A stretch of 6,912 nt of DNA from Hyphomicrobiaceae bacterium (GCA_017353825.1 JAFMSC010000232.1:1-6912), one strand, 5' to 3'; counted from the stretch's first letter, positions 1-5,956 are shown. The notes: generated by a model from the letters alone, not told the origin. Translations and numbers: made by a program.

Positions 1-402
1 GCCACCAAGGGCATGGTGGCCGGGACACACGGCTCCACCTTCGGAGGCAATCCCCTGGCCATGGGGGTGGCCGGGGTGGTGCTCGACACGATCCTGGAGC
101 CCGACTTCTTGAAGCATGTCGAGGCCATGGCCCTGCGCCTCAAGCAGCAGCTGGCAGGCCTCCATGACGCCTATCCGCACGTCATCGAGGAGGTGCGCGG
201 CAGCGGCCTGCTCACGGGCCTCAAGGTCAAGCCGCCAGCGGGCGAGGTCATCAACGCCGCGGCCGACGAAAAGCTGCTCACCGTCGGCGCCGGCGACAAC
301 GTGGTGCGCCTCTTGCCCCCACTCAACGTCAGCGAGGACGAGCTCTCCGAAGCGGTGGGCCGGCTCGGACGGGCGCTTGCCCGCTTCCCCCAACCGGCCT
401 GA
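1..402 (+). CDS. argD: Acetylornithine aminotransferase, C-terminal part (5' end outside window)
   Basis: The frame is open from base 1, so the gene enters from the left; 133 C-terminal residues are visible. ArgD is a PLP-dependent class III aminotransferase that interconverts N-acetylglutamate semialdehyde and N-acetylornithine in cytoplasmic arginine synthesis, and often also acts in the lysine pathway. The visible part opens with the conserved segment GTHGSTFGGNPLA (about residues 8-20 of the fragment), which in this family carries the Thr contacting the PLP phosphate of the partner subunit. It continues through the small C-terminal domain, with RGSGLLTGL and the VVRLLPPLNVSEDEL segment typical of ArgD ends. 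The PLP-binding lysine lies upstream of the window. The stop is 22 bases before argF, which supports ArgD over other class III aminotransferases such as GabT or BioA and suggests one operon. Nothing looks broken. Confidence 0.95.
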   Translation, partial: ATKGMVAGTHGSTFGGNPLAMGVAGVVLDTILEPDFLKHVEAMALRLKQQLAGLHDAYPHVIEEVRGSGLLTGLKVKPPAGEVINAAADEKLLTVGAGDNVVRLLPPLNVSEDELSEAVGRLGRALARFPQPA

Positions 403-424
403 TAATCGGCCCTTGAGGTTGGTC

Positions 425-1360
425 ATGGCTCTGCGGGCTCCCCGGCATTTCCTAGACCTGGATGGCATCGACGGCGCCACGCTGCGCCGCATTGTCGATA
501 TGGGGCACGCCATGAAAGCCGCGGGCAAGGGCGTGCCGAACGAGCTGAAGCCCGAAGGCATTGCCGATCTGGTGCTGATGATGATCTTCGAGAAGCCGTC
601 CACGCGCACACGCGTGTCCTTCGACGTGGCCATGCGCCAGCTCGGCGGCCAGACGCTGGCGCTCAACCACGCCGACCTGCAGGTGGGGCGCGGCGAGCCC
701 ATCTCCGACACGGCCAAGGTGCTCTCCCGCTACGTCGACGCCATCATGATCCGCGCCAACAAGCACGAGACGCTGGGCGAGTTCGCCGCCTACGCCACCG
801 TGCCGGTCATCAACGGCCTCACCGACCGCACCCATCCCTGCCAGATCGTGGCCGACATCATGACGGTGGAGGAGCGCTTGGGCCCCATCGGCGGGCGCAA
901 GGTGGCCTGGAGCGGCGACGGCAATAACGTCGCTGCCTCGTGGATTCAGGCGGCCGCGCGCCTCGGGTTCAAGCTGACCCTGGCCTGCCCGCCGCAACTC
1001 AACCCGGAGCATGCTCTTCTCGACTGGGCGCGCGATGAGGGGGCCGACATCGCTCTGACCGACGAGGCCGCCGCGGCCGTGGCTGGGGCTGATTGCGTGG
1101 TCACCGACACATGGGTGTCGATGGGTCAGCAGGACGACGCCCGGCGCCGCAGGCAGCTGCTGGCGCCGTACGCGGTAGACGGCGAACTGATGCGCAAGGC
1201 GGCACCCGATGCCATATTCCTGCATTGCCTGCCGGCCTATCGCGGCAGCGAGGTGGCCGCCGAGGTCATCGACGGCCCGCAGTCGGCGGTTTGGGACGAG
1301 GCGGAGAACCGGCTCCACGCCCAGAAGGCCATTCTGGCGTGGTGCCTCGGGGTGGATTGA
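425..1360 (+). CDS. argF: Ornithine carbamoyltransferase
   Basis: A 311-residue protein, normal length for the family. It transfers the carbamoyl group from carbamoyl phosphate to ornithine to give citrulline, acting as a cytoplasmic trimer. Visible motifs in order: FEKPSTRTRVSF (about 55-66), with the STRT carbamoyl-phosphate loop; HPCQ (137-140), also phosphate-binding; DTWVSMG (228-234), with the ornithine-closing SMG loop; and HCLPAYRG (267-274), with the catalytic Cys269. The SMG loop and HCLP motif distinguish it from aspartate carbamoyltransferase. The frame stays open far upstream, overlapping argD. The ATG at 425 is preferred because it gives the family N terminus (RHFLDLDGI), follows a TTGAGG-like ribosome site at 412-417, and avoids a long overlap with argD. 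Its stop overlaps the hslO start by one base (TGATG). It lies 22 bases after argD and probably shares its transcript. All catalytic residues looked for are present. Confidence 0.97.
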   Translation: MALRAPRHFLDLDGIDGATLRRIVDMGHAMKAAGKGVPNELKPEGIADLVLMMIFEKPSTRTRVSFDVAMRQLGGQTLALNHADLQVGRGEPISDTAKVLSRYVDAIMIRANKHETLGEFAAYATVPVINGLTDRTHPCQIVADIMTVEERLGPIGGRKVAWSGDGNNVAASWIQAAARLGFKLTLACPPQLNPEHALLDWARDEGADIALTDEAAAAVAGADCVVTDTWVSMGQQDDARRRRQLLAPYAVDGELMRKAAPDAIFLHCLPAYRGSEVAAEVIDGPQSAVWDEAENRLHAQKAILAWCLGVD

Positions 1361-2349
1361 TGCTGAGCGCGGACAACGGCAACACCGATCGCGGCAAGGC
1401 GCACGCGGTTGCCGACGACGACCTGGTCCTGCCGTTCCGCACGGTGAGGTCCGACGTCATCGGCCGCCTGGTGCGCCTGGGCCCGCTCGTGCACACCGTC
1501 CTGTCGCGCCATGCCTATCCCGAGCCCGTGAGCCACGCGCTGGGGGAGGCCCTGGCACTCACGGCGATGTTGGGCAGCGCGCTCAAGACCGGCGCCAAAC
1601 TGATCCTGCAGACCAAAACCGACGGCTCGCTCGATTTCCTGGTCGCTGACTTCGAAGAGCCCGGCAAGGTACGCGGCTACGCCAACTTCGATAAGGCCGA
1701 CGCGGCCCTCGCCGGCACCAAGGGACGCGGCGATCAGGGCGCCCTCTTGGGCACCGGCCATCTCGCCATGACCATCGATCCGGGCGGCGGCAAGGACCGT
1801 CACCAGGGCATCGTCGGCCTCGACCGGGTGCCGCTGCTGGCCGCCGCGCACGAGTATTTCCGCCAGTCGGAGCAGCTTCCGACCTTCATCCGGCTGGCGG
1901 TGGCCCGCCACTACGGCCCGGCCGAGGGTGGCGGCCCGCGCACCTGGCACTGGCGCGCCGGCGGCCTCATGATCCAGCAGCTGCCGCGCGAGGGGGGCGG
2001 GCGCCGGCTCCAAGGGGAGGCGCACGATCAGGGCCTTGAAAAGGAGGGCGATGAGAATTGGAATCGCGCGCGCCACCTCGCCGCCACCGTCGAGGACCAT
2101 GAACTGACCGACCCGATGCTGGCACCCGAGCGCCTCCTCTATCGCCTGTTCCACGAGGAAGGCGTGCGGGTCGTTCCGGCCACGGGCCTCGCCGAGGCCT
2201 GCCGCTGCTCGCGCGAGCGCGTCGGCTTCTACCTGCAGCGCTTCGGCGCGCAAGAGCTCGCCGACCTGCGCGAGCCCGACGGCAGCCTCACAGTCACCTG
2301 CGAGTTCTGCTCGCGCCAATACCGCTTCGCTCCCGACGAGGTAGTCTAG
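1360..2349 (+). CDS. hslO: Redox-regulated molecular chaperone Hsp33
   Basis: A 329-residue cytoplasmic holdase. In this family oxidation releases zinc from four cysteines, unfolds the C-terminal switch domain and activates binding to unfolding proteins. The four zinc ligands are visible as C281-x-C283 and C314-x-x-C317 (CRC and CEFC), the standard redox switch. The N-terminal domain carries the family segments SHALGEALALTAMLGSALK (about 58-76) and the GTGHLAMTID region (131-140); a charged linker follows at about 208-240. The chosen ATG overlaps the argF stop (TGATG), implying translational coupling. An open frame extends further upstream inside argF, but that part does not resemble Hsp33. 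argD-argF-hslO is a recurrent order in Alphaproteobacteria, so the chaperone is probably made from the arginine transcript, perhaps with an internal promoter that I could not identify. Confidence 0.97.
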   Translation: MLSADNGNTDRGKAHAVADDDLVLPFRTVRSDVIGRLVRLGPLVHTVLSRHAYPEPVSHALGEALALTAMLGSALKTGAKLILQTKTDGSLDFLVADFEEPGKVRGYANFDKADAALAGTKGRGDQGALLGTGHLAMTIDPGGGKDRHQGIVGLDRVPLLAAAHEYFRQSEQLPTFIRLAVARHYGPAEGGGPRTWHWRAGGLMIQQLPREGGGRRLQGEAHDQGLEKEGDENWNRARHLAATVEDHELTDPMLAPERLLYRLFHEEGVRVVPATGLAEACRCSRERVGFYLQRFGAQELADLREPDGSLTVTCEFCSRQYRFAPDEVV

Positions 2350-2370
2350 GGGCGCTAGAGAGCCGCGACA

Positions 2371-2399
2371 CGTAGGGTGCTCGCACGGCCGCACCCACG
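2371..2399 (+). terminator. Weak hairpin downstream of hslO, possible terminator
   Basis: GGGTGC at 2375-2380 pairs with GCACCC at 2391-2396 around a 10-base loop. The stem extends by three more pairs (CGT 2371-2373 with ACG 2397-2399) past a single bulged A at 2374. It begins 21 bases after the hslO stop. There is no U-tract, so it is either a poor intrinsic terminator, a Rho-assisted 3' end or chance in GC-rich DNA. Confidence 0.3.
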
Positions 2400-2524
2400 A
2401 TCGAGCGCGGCGATGTTGCTTCCTTCCGCGAGCACGGGATCACTGCCGAAGAACTCGTCCGAGTACACTTGCCCCAGCTCGGCCTTGAGCGGACCCGACC
2501 GCGCTCGCTGGCGTGCCTTCCGGG

Positions 2525-2570
2525 AATTGGCGGCGCCCGCTCATTGCAATTGGCGGGGCCCGCTCATTGC
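2525..2570. repeat. Two abutting 23-bp direct repeats
   Basis: Copy one is 2525-2547 and copy two 2548-2570, with no bases between them. They differ at one position (C2534 against G2557). Each starts AATTGGCGG and ends CCCGCTCATTGC. The junction creates the palindrome ATTGCAAT (2543-2550), overlapping CAATTG (2547-2552). A period of 23 is not a multiple of three, so this is not a coding repeat. It lies about 80 bases upstream of the promoter for the DUF883 gene, so it may be a tandem regulator site or a simple replication-slippage duplication. Confidence 0.85.
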
Positions 2571-2648
2571 ATGAGACTTCCGCGCACAACATCGGTGCAG
2601 TTGTGCGACGACCGGGTCGCAACGCCCGAGCCAGAGCGTGGCCTCAAG

Positions 2649-2674
2649 TGAACCGGGCCCGTACCCCGAGCGTT
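2649..2674 (+). promoter_or_regulatory. Candidate EcfG (general stress response) promoter for the DUF883 gene
   Basis: TGAAC at 2649-2653 and CGTT at 2671-2674 are separated by 17 bases. The alphaproteobacterial EcfG sigma consensus is GGAAC, 16-17 bases, CGTT, so this differs only at the first base of the -35 element. The -10 element ends 41 bases before the ATG at 2716, leaving room for a short leader. DUF883-type genes are common members of this regulon, which supports the call. It is a match by eye; chance occurrence of one such near-match is possible. Confidence 0.5.
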
Positions 2675-2715
2675 CCCAGCATGAGCAACCATCGAGGATC
2701 GAGAGGACCGGGATC

Positions 2716-3012
2716 ATGGCGCAGAGCACCCAGTACGGCGAGCGAGACCCGTCGGGTCTTAAGGAGAGGGCGACGGAGGGATTCGAGCGTATGGCCGACA
2801 AAGCCACGGACCAGTTCAAGACCATGGCCGATCGGGCCGAGGGCGCGGCAGGTCGAGCGGCGGAGCGAGGGCGCGAGGCCGGCGAGCGCGTGCACGAGGT
2901 TGCCGGCAATTTCCGCGGCGCGGTCGACAAGTCAGTGAGGGAGCAGCCCATGGCCACGCTGGCCCTGGCTGCCATCGCAGGCTTCGTTCTGGGCGCGCTG
3001 TGGAAGCGGTAA
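2716..3012 (+). CDS. DUF883 (ElaB/YqjD-like) tail-anchored membrane protein
   Basis: A 98-residue protein. Residues 10-75 are a charged, Ala- and Gly-rich, probably helical or coiled-coil stretch with repeated MADKA/MADRA units (26-30, 38-42). Residues 76-98 read REQPMATLALAAIAGFVLGA then LWKR, the single C-terminal membrane helix with the RxQP entry and small-residue pattern of the DUF883 family. Relatives ElaB and YqjD are inner-membrane proteins linked to stationary phase, and YqjD has been reported to bind ribosomes; whether that applies here is unknown. The start at 2716 follows a GAGAGGA ribosome site at 2701-2707. The frame continues upstream to 2638, but that extension would cover the candidate promoter and looks non-coding. 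The next gene starts 22 bases after its stop, so the two probably form an operon. Family assignment rests mainly on the C-terminal helix. Confidence 0.85.
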   Translation: MAQSTQYGERDPSGLKERATEGFERMADKATDQFKTMADRAEGAAGRAAERGREAGERVHEVAGNFRGAVDKSVREQPMATLALAAIAGFVLGALWKR

Positions 3013-3034
3013 GGCCGAGCGCGGACGTCCGGCC

Positions 3035-3613
3035 GTGTTCAGGGGCCTGATCAACGACGCCAAGGTGGCGGCAGCGTCATTCCTCGACCGATATCTGGCC
3101 AGGGCATCGGTGGCGGTCCCGTTCGTGATCGCGGTCGGGTTTGCGACGGCCGCGGCCGCCCTGGCGCTGACGGCGCACTTCGGCGCCACCAATGCCTTCT
3201 TCATCATGGCGGCGGGGTTTTGCGCCATCGGCGTGGTGGCGGTCATCGCGGCCGCGCTCAAGGAGCGCAAGGAACAAGAGACGGCGGCGGGCGATGAGAG
3301 TGAGGCGGAGCCATCAGGCCTCGGGGAGATGGCCACGGCCGCCACGCAGGCCGCCGGGCAGCTGCCGCTCGGGCTCGTGGCGTCGGCGCTGGGCAGTCCC
3401 TCCGGCGCGAGTTCCCTGGTGGCGCTGGAGCGCATCTTGCGCCGCCACCTGCCGCTGCTGCTGCTGCTCGGGCTCGTGGCGTTCCTCATCATTTGGCCGG
3501 GCGAAGGCGAGACAGAGGCACGCGAGAGCGATGCGGGGGACGGATCCATCGACGAGGACGCGGGCGGCAAGCAGCACTCGGCGCAGGCGGCATCGCTACG
3601 GGAGGCCGCTTGA
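3035..3613 (+). CDS. Conserved hypothetical small integral membrane protein
   Basis: A 192-residue protein with a GTG start; no ATG precedes it in frame before a stop, and the next in-frame ATG is at residue 58. The N terminus MFRGLINDAKVAAASFLDRY then two membrane helices (about 25-47 and 54-76) resemble small phage-holin-family-like proteins found beside DUF883 genes in Rhizobiales; this is recalled family resemblance, not a search. A polar acidic loop follows (77-98), then a moderately hydrophobic segment (105-120), a third Leu-rich membrane segment (about 138-155) and an acidic, disordered-looking tail (156-192). The ribosome site is weak (GCGGAC-like), so translation may be coupled to the DUF883 gene ending 22 bases upstream. 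A likely role is inner-membrane stress adaptation, inferred only from the neighbour. The stop lies in the loop of a 6-bp hairpin (GCCGCT/AGCGGC, 3605-3621). Confidence 0.8.
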   Translation: MFRGLINDAKVAAASFLDRYLARASVAVPFVIAVGFATAAAALALTAHFGATNAFFIMAAGFCAIGVVAVIAAALKERKEQETAAGDESEAEPSGLGEMATAATQAAGQLPLGLVASALGSPSGASSLVALERILRRHLPLLLLLGLVAFLIIWPGEGETEARESDAGDGSIDEDAGGKQHSAQAASLREAA

Positions 3614-3701
3614 TGAGCGGCGGCGAGCCGAGGGTCGTTGGCCGAGAGGCAGGTTCGCTGGGCCGTTGGAGGGTGGACGAGCCCACGAGCACGCGCGCCG
3701 C

Positions 3702-3726
3702 GGAACCATCGGTTTTGCCTCACGTT
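3702..3726 (+). promoter_or_regulatory. EcfG-type (general stress response) promoter for the DUF4142 gene
   Basis: GGAAC at 3702-3706 and CGTT at 3723-3726 are exactly 16 bases apart, a full match to the EcfG sigma consensus of Alphaproteobacteria (GGAAC, 16-17 bases, CGTT). It lies in the 156-base gap between the membrane-protein gene and the DUF4142 gene, on the correct strand, with the -10 element ending 43 bases before the ATG. This mirrors the geometry of the candidate site at 2649-2674. Together these support a real promoter, although no transcript data are visible here. Confidence 0.7.
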
Positions 3727-3769
3727 CGATGTCCATCGGCGCGGTGGGCCAAGTCGAGCGAGGTCAATC

Positions 3770-4321
3770 ATGCGAGGAAGCTTTGTCCTAGCCGGCATCG
3801 TGGCCGCCGCTGCCACCGCCGCCGTGTGTGCAACCCCCACCCTGGCCAGGGACGACAGCTCCAAGGCACAGCAGGCCGCCGCCAAGGACCAGAAGGCCTT
3901 CATCCGCACGGCGATCCAGGGCAACCTTGCCGAGATCGATATCGGCAAGTTGGCCCAGCAGCGCTCCGGCAATGCGGAGGTTAAGGCCTTTGGCCGGATG
4001 CTGGTCGAGGACCACAGCGCGGCCAACGAGAAGGCCCGCCAGGTGGCCCAGGATCTCAAGGTGACCCCGCCGTCGCGGCCCAGCCTCAAGGAGCGCGCCG
4101 GCTACGCCAAGCTGGCACTGCTGCGCGGGGCGACCTTTGACAGGACCTTCGCGAAACACATGGTCTCCGACCACCAGAAGGACATCGCCGCCTACCGGGC
4201 GCAGGCTCAGGCTGGCGCCGAGCCGACCGCGGGCATGGCCAATGACGTGCTGCCGACGCTGGAGAAGCACTTCGGCGAGGCACAGCGCCTAAAGACCGAG
4301 GTCGCGGCGCAGAAGCGCTGA
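3770..4321 (+). CDS. DUF4142 family exported protein
   Basis: A 183-residue protein with an N-terminal signal peptide: basic MRG, hydrophobic core about 5-21, likely cleavage after Ala21 or Ala26. The mature part matches the DUF4142 pattern, a ferritin-like helical bundle related to DUF305/DUF892: QKAFIRTAIQGNLAEIDIGK (41-60), the VKAFGRMLVEDHSAAN segment (71-86), KHMVSDHQKDI (129-139) and a final LPTLEKHFGEAQRL (161-174). The paired DH motifs (81-82, 134-135) and H167 are the family's conserved positions. The family is periplasmic or secreted, its biochemistry is unclear, and it is often induced in stationary phase or stress. The ATG at 3770 is chosen because it follows a CGAGG site (3759-3763) and begins the signal peptide; the upstream open extension would span the candidate promoter. 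The next gene follows after 37 bases and probably shares its transcript. Cys20 does not form a convincing lipobox. Confidence 0.9.
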   Translation: MRGSFVLAGIVAAAATAAVCATPTLARDDSSKAQQAAAKDQKAFIRTAIQGNLAEIDIGKLAQQRSGNAEVKAFGRMLVEDHSAANEKARQVAQDLKVTPPSRPSLKERAGYAKLALLRGATFDRTFAKHMVSDHQKDIAAYRAQAQAGAEPTAGMANDVLPTLEKHFGEAQRLKTEVAAQKR

Positions 4322-4358
4322 ACATCGGCGCGCAGCCCGTAGTGCAGAGGTTCCAGCA

Positions 4359-4937
4359 ATGGCCAAATCGTCCGAGGTTATTCTTGCCTGGCCCGAGCAA
4401 TCGCGCGAGGCGGCACAGCTGGTCATTTTCCGGTACGGCGAGTCGGACGAAGTCACGCCGACCCAGCTCACCTGGCACCACCGCGGGCCCTGGAAGCGGA
4501 TCATCGCGACACGCACCTTCTTCCGGCATAATTTCCCCGCACCACACATCGACAGCGTCTGCTCGGTCATCGACTACAAGGTGCCCATCGAGAAGGTGTC
4601 AGACCTCGCCGCCTTCGACGGTAGCGTCGTGGTCGAGCGCACGGCGGGCGAGGTGTCGGCGCGCTGCCATGACGAGCAGGCCAACTTCCTGGCCCTCAAT
4701 CTCATGCACGACATCGTAACCGAGCGCCGTACCGTGGAGGATGCTCGCCACTACTACGCCAAGGAGTTCGCCGACTACCGGCGCAAGAAGCCAGCCCCCT
4801 ATATGCAGAAGCTCAACTTCGAGCCAGGAAACGGTGGCAGCGGCGATCCAGACGTCCGTATACTGACCGACGCAGACCTGGAGCGGGCCAAACAAGAAGC
4901 CCAGGAGGGCCAGAACGGCGAGCAGGGCGGCGGCTGA
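4359..4937 (+). CDS. Conserved hypothetical protein, soluble
   Basis: A 192-residue protein with no signal peptide or membrane segment, so probably cytoplasmic. I do not recognise a named domain, but it resembles hypothetical proteins I recall from Alphaproteobacteria and Bacteroidetes. Notable stretches are PEQSREAAQLVIFRYGESDE (12-31), LTWHHRGPWKRI (37-48), HNFPAPHIDSVCSVIDYKVP (57-76), FDGSVVVERTAGEVSARCHD (86-105) and ANFLALNLMHDIVTERRTVE (108-127), then a Tyr-rich YYAKEFADYR segment (132-141). Clustered His, Cys and Asp (H40, H41, H57, H63, C103, H104, D105, H117, D118) could suggest a metal or catalytic site; that is inference. The last 35 residues are low-complexity and polar (Gly, Gln, Glu). 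The ribosome site CAGAGG (4345-4350) sits 8 bases before the ATG. It follows the DUF4142 gene by 37 bases, so co-expression under the same stress-type promoter is likely. Confidence 0.85.
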   Translation: MAKSSEVILAWPEQSREAAQLVIFRYGESDEVTPTQLTWHHRGPWKRIIATRTFFRHNFPAPHIDSVCSVIDYKVPIEKVSDLAAFDGSVVVERTAGEVSARCHDEQANFLALNLMHDIVTERRTVEDARHYYAKEFADYRRKKPAPYMQKLNFEPGNGGSGDPDVRILTDADLERAKQEAQEGQNGEQGGG

Positions 4938-4962
4938 GCGGCGGTCCCCGGCGGCGAGCGGT

Positions 4963-4994
4963 GGAAAAGCGCCGGCAACGAGCCGGCGGCTTCC
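4963..4994. terminator. Hairpin terminator at convergent junction
   Basis: GCGCCGGC (4969-4976) pairs with GCCGGC (4982-4987) and GC (4989-4990) around a 5-base loop AACGA, with one bulged G (4988). GGAA/AA on the left and TTCC on the right extend or flank the stem. Read on the minus strand the stem is followed by TTTT, as in an intrinsic terminator for the deacetylase gene; read on the plus strand it is followed only by TTCC. It lies 25 bases after the plus-strand stop and 80 bases beyond the minus-strand stop, so it may serve both transcripts, better for the minus strand. Confidence 0.6.
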
Positions 4995-5044
4995 GCGAAG
5001 CGGGCTGCCCTCCCAACGGCCGCCGCCAGGCCAGCCTTACGGGG

Positions 5045-5062
5045 CCTGCCGCTCCAGGCAGG
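5045..5062 (-). terminator. Short hairpin after the deacetylase gene
   Basis: CCTGCC (5045-5050) and GGCAGG (5057-5062) form a perfect 6-bp GC-rich stem with a 6-base loop. It lies 12 bases beyond the stop of the minus-strand deacetylase gene. No U-tract follows on that strand. It may protect the 3' end or pause polymerase before the stronger hairpin further along, or be chance. Confidence 0.35.
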
Positions 5063-5074
5063 TCTTGCGCGCTA

Positions 5075-5956
5075 TCAGAACGGCCAGTTGCGGGTCCAGT
5101 CGGTTTCCTCGACCTTGGCGTGGACGTGGCGTGGGCGCTCGCTGAAACGGGTGAGACGGGCGACGGCGCGCACGCGCAGTTCCGAGACGACCAGCGTCTG
5201 TACGGGCGCCGCCGGCCGCAGGTGCACGATCCGGTAGCCCTTCTCCTTGAGGCGGGCGAGCAGACCGCGTATGGCCAGCGCGGTTGAGGGATGGATGTCG
5301 TGCAGCAGGATGATGCCGCGACCGCGTGCTTCGAGCTTGGTCATGACCCGCTGGATCATGCGCTGCGCACTGCGGATCAGCCAGTCTGAGGAATCGATGT
5401 CCACCGCGAACTGGGCAATGTCGCGGCCCCGCAGATAGGCGACGGTGGCGGGGGTGCTGCTCAGATACGGGTAGCGGAAGAATGGGGCAATCGGCTGGCC
5501 CGCCGCTTTCTCCGCCTCGGCGAAGCCGATTTCGATCTGGGCGCGCGCGATCGCTGGCGCCAGGCGGCGCAGGTTGGGGTGCGACCACGTGTGGCCGCCG
5601 ACGGTGTGGCCCTGATCGGCGATCGCCTTCACCAGATCGGGATGCGCGGCGGCCATCTGGCCCACGACGAAGAAGGTGGCCTTGGTGCACTCGGCGGCCA
5701 GCGTGGCCAGGATGACCGACGTCGAGCCCGGCAAGGGGCCGTCGTCGAACGTCAACACGACCTCGCCTGGCGCCAGGAAATCAGGATCGCCGAACGGCTC
5801 GCCGAACCACGGCCCGCCTCTGGTGTCGACATCGGCCGTGCGCGCGACGCCGATCCCCTTGGAGGGATCGCACGCCTCATCCGCCTGGGCGGCCGCCGGC
5901 AGGGCCGCTACCGCAGACGCCAACAGGCATGCCCACACCGCCCCCACCGCTCGCAT
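5075..5956 (-). CDS. Exported polysaccharide deacetylase (NodB/CE4 family)
   Basis: A 293-residue protein with a signal peptide (about 1-25, likely cleaved after AAAQA), so periplasmic or secreted. CE4 enzymes remove N- or O-acetyl groups from glycans such as peptidoglycan, chitin oligomers or exopolysaccharide, using a divalent metal. The motifs are present in order: TFDDGP (69-74) with catalytic base Asp71 and metal ligand Asp72; HTWSH (122-126) with metal ligands His122 and His126; FFRYPY (159-164) with Arg161; VDIDSSDW (185-192); and ILLHDIH (216-222) with catalytic His219. All key residues are intact. The substrate cannot be read from the sequence. The start at 5956 follows GGGGGAAG on the minus strand (about 5959-5966). 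The gene converges on the DUF4142-linked gene and diverges from the hydroxy-acid dehydrogenase. The last 40 residues are basic and lie beyond the catalytic domain. Confidence 0.93.
   Translation of the reverse strand: MRAVGAVWACLLASAVAALPAAAQADEACDPSKGIGVARTADVDTRGGPWFGEPFGDPDFLAPGEVVLTFDDGPLPGSTSVILATLAAECTKATFFVVGQMAAAHPDLVKAIADQGHTVGGHTWSHPNLRRLAPAIARAQIEIGFAEAEKAAGQPIAPFFRYPYLSSTPATVAYLRGRDIAQFAVDIDSSDWLIRSAQRMIQRVMTKLEARGRGIILLHDIHPSTALAIRGLLARLKEKGYRIVHLRPAAPVQTLVVSELRVRAVARLTRFSERPRHVHAKVEETDWTRNWPF

Larger units (their letters stand above)
2350..2648. other. Gene-free spacer between hslO and the DUF883 operon
   Basis: About 300 bases with no convincing gene. It holds the weak hairpin near its left end and a 23-bp tandem repeat at 2525-2570. 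Short open frames exist on both strands, but none has a ribosome site, recognisable motifs or a sensible codon pattern throughout. One plus-strand stretch, about 2394-2485, reads like ordinary protein (TIERGDVASFREHGITAEEL at its start) with no start codon nearby, and may be the remnant of a lost gene. The EcfG-like promoter for the next gene follows directly. Confidence 0.6.

Noticed and set aside
452..1318. Long minus-strand open frame opposite argF (288 codons)
   Set aside because: It is a shadow of argF caused by GC-biased third positions; the argF frame carries all family motifs.
1237..2394. Long minus-strand open frame opposite hslO (385 codons)
   Set aside because: Shadow of hslO; no recognisable protein features, while hslO has its full zinc motif.
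3613..3984. ATG overlapping the stop of the membrane-protein gene (TGATG), as if a coupled next gene
   Set aside because: The frame runs through the candidate EcfG promoter and into the DUF4142 gene out of frame, and its product looks like non-coding translation.
2932..4089. Minus-strand open frame of 385 codons across two plus-strand genes
   Set aside because: It spans the membrane-protein and DUF4142 genes and the promoter between them; composition is Ser/Arg/Ala-rich shadow sequence.
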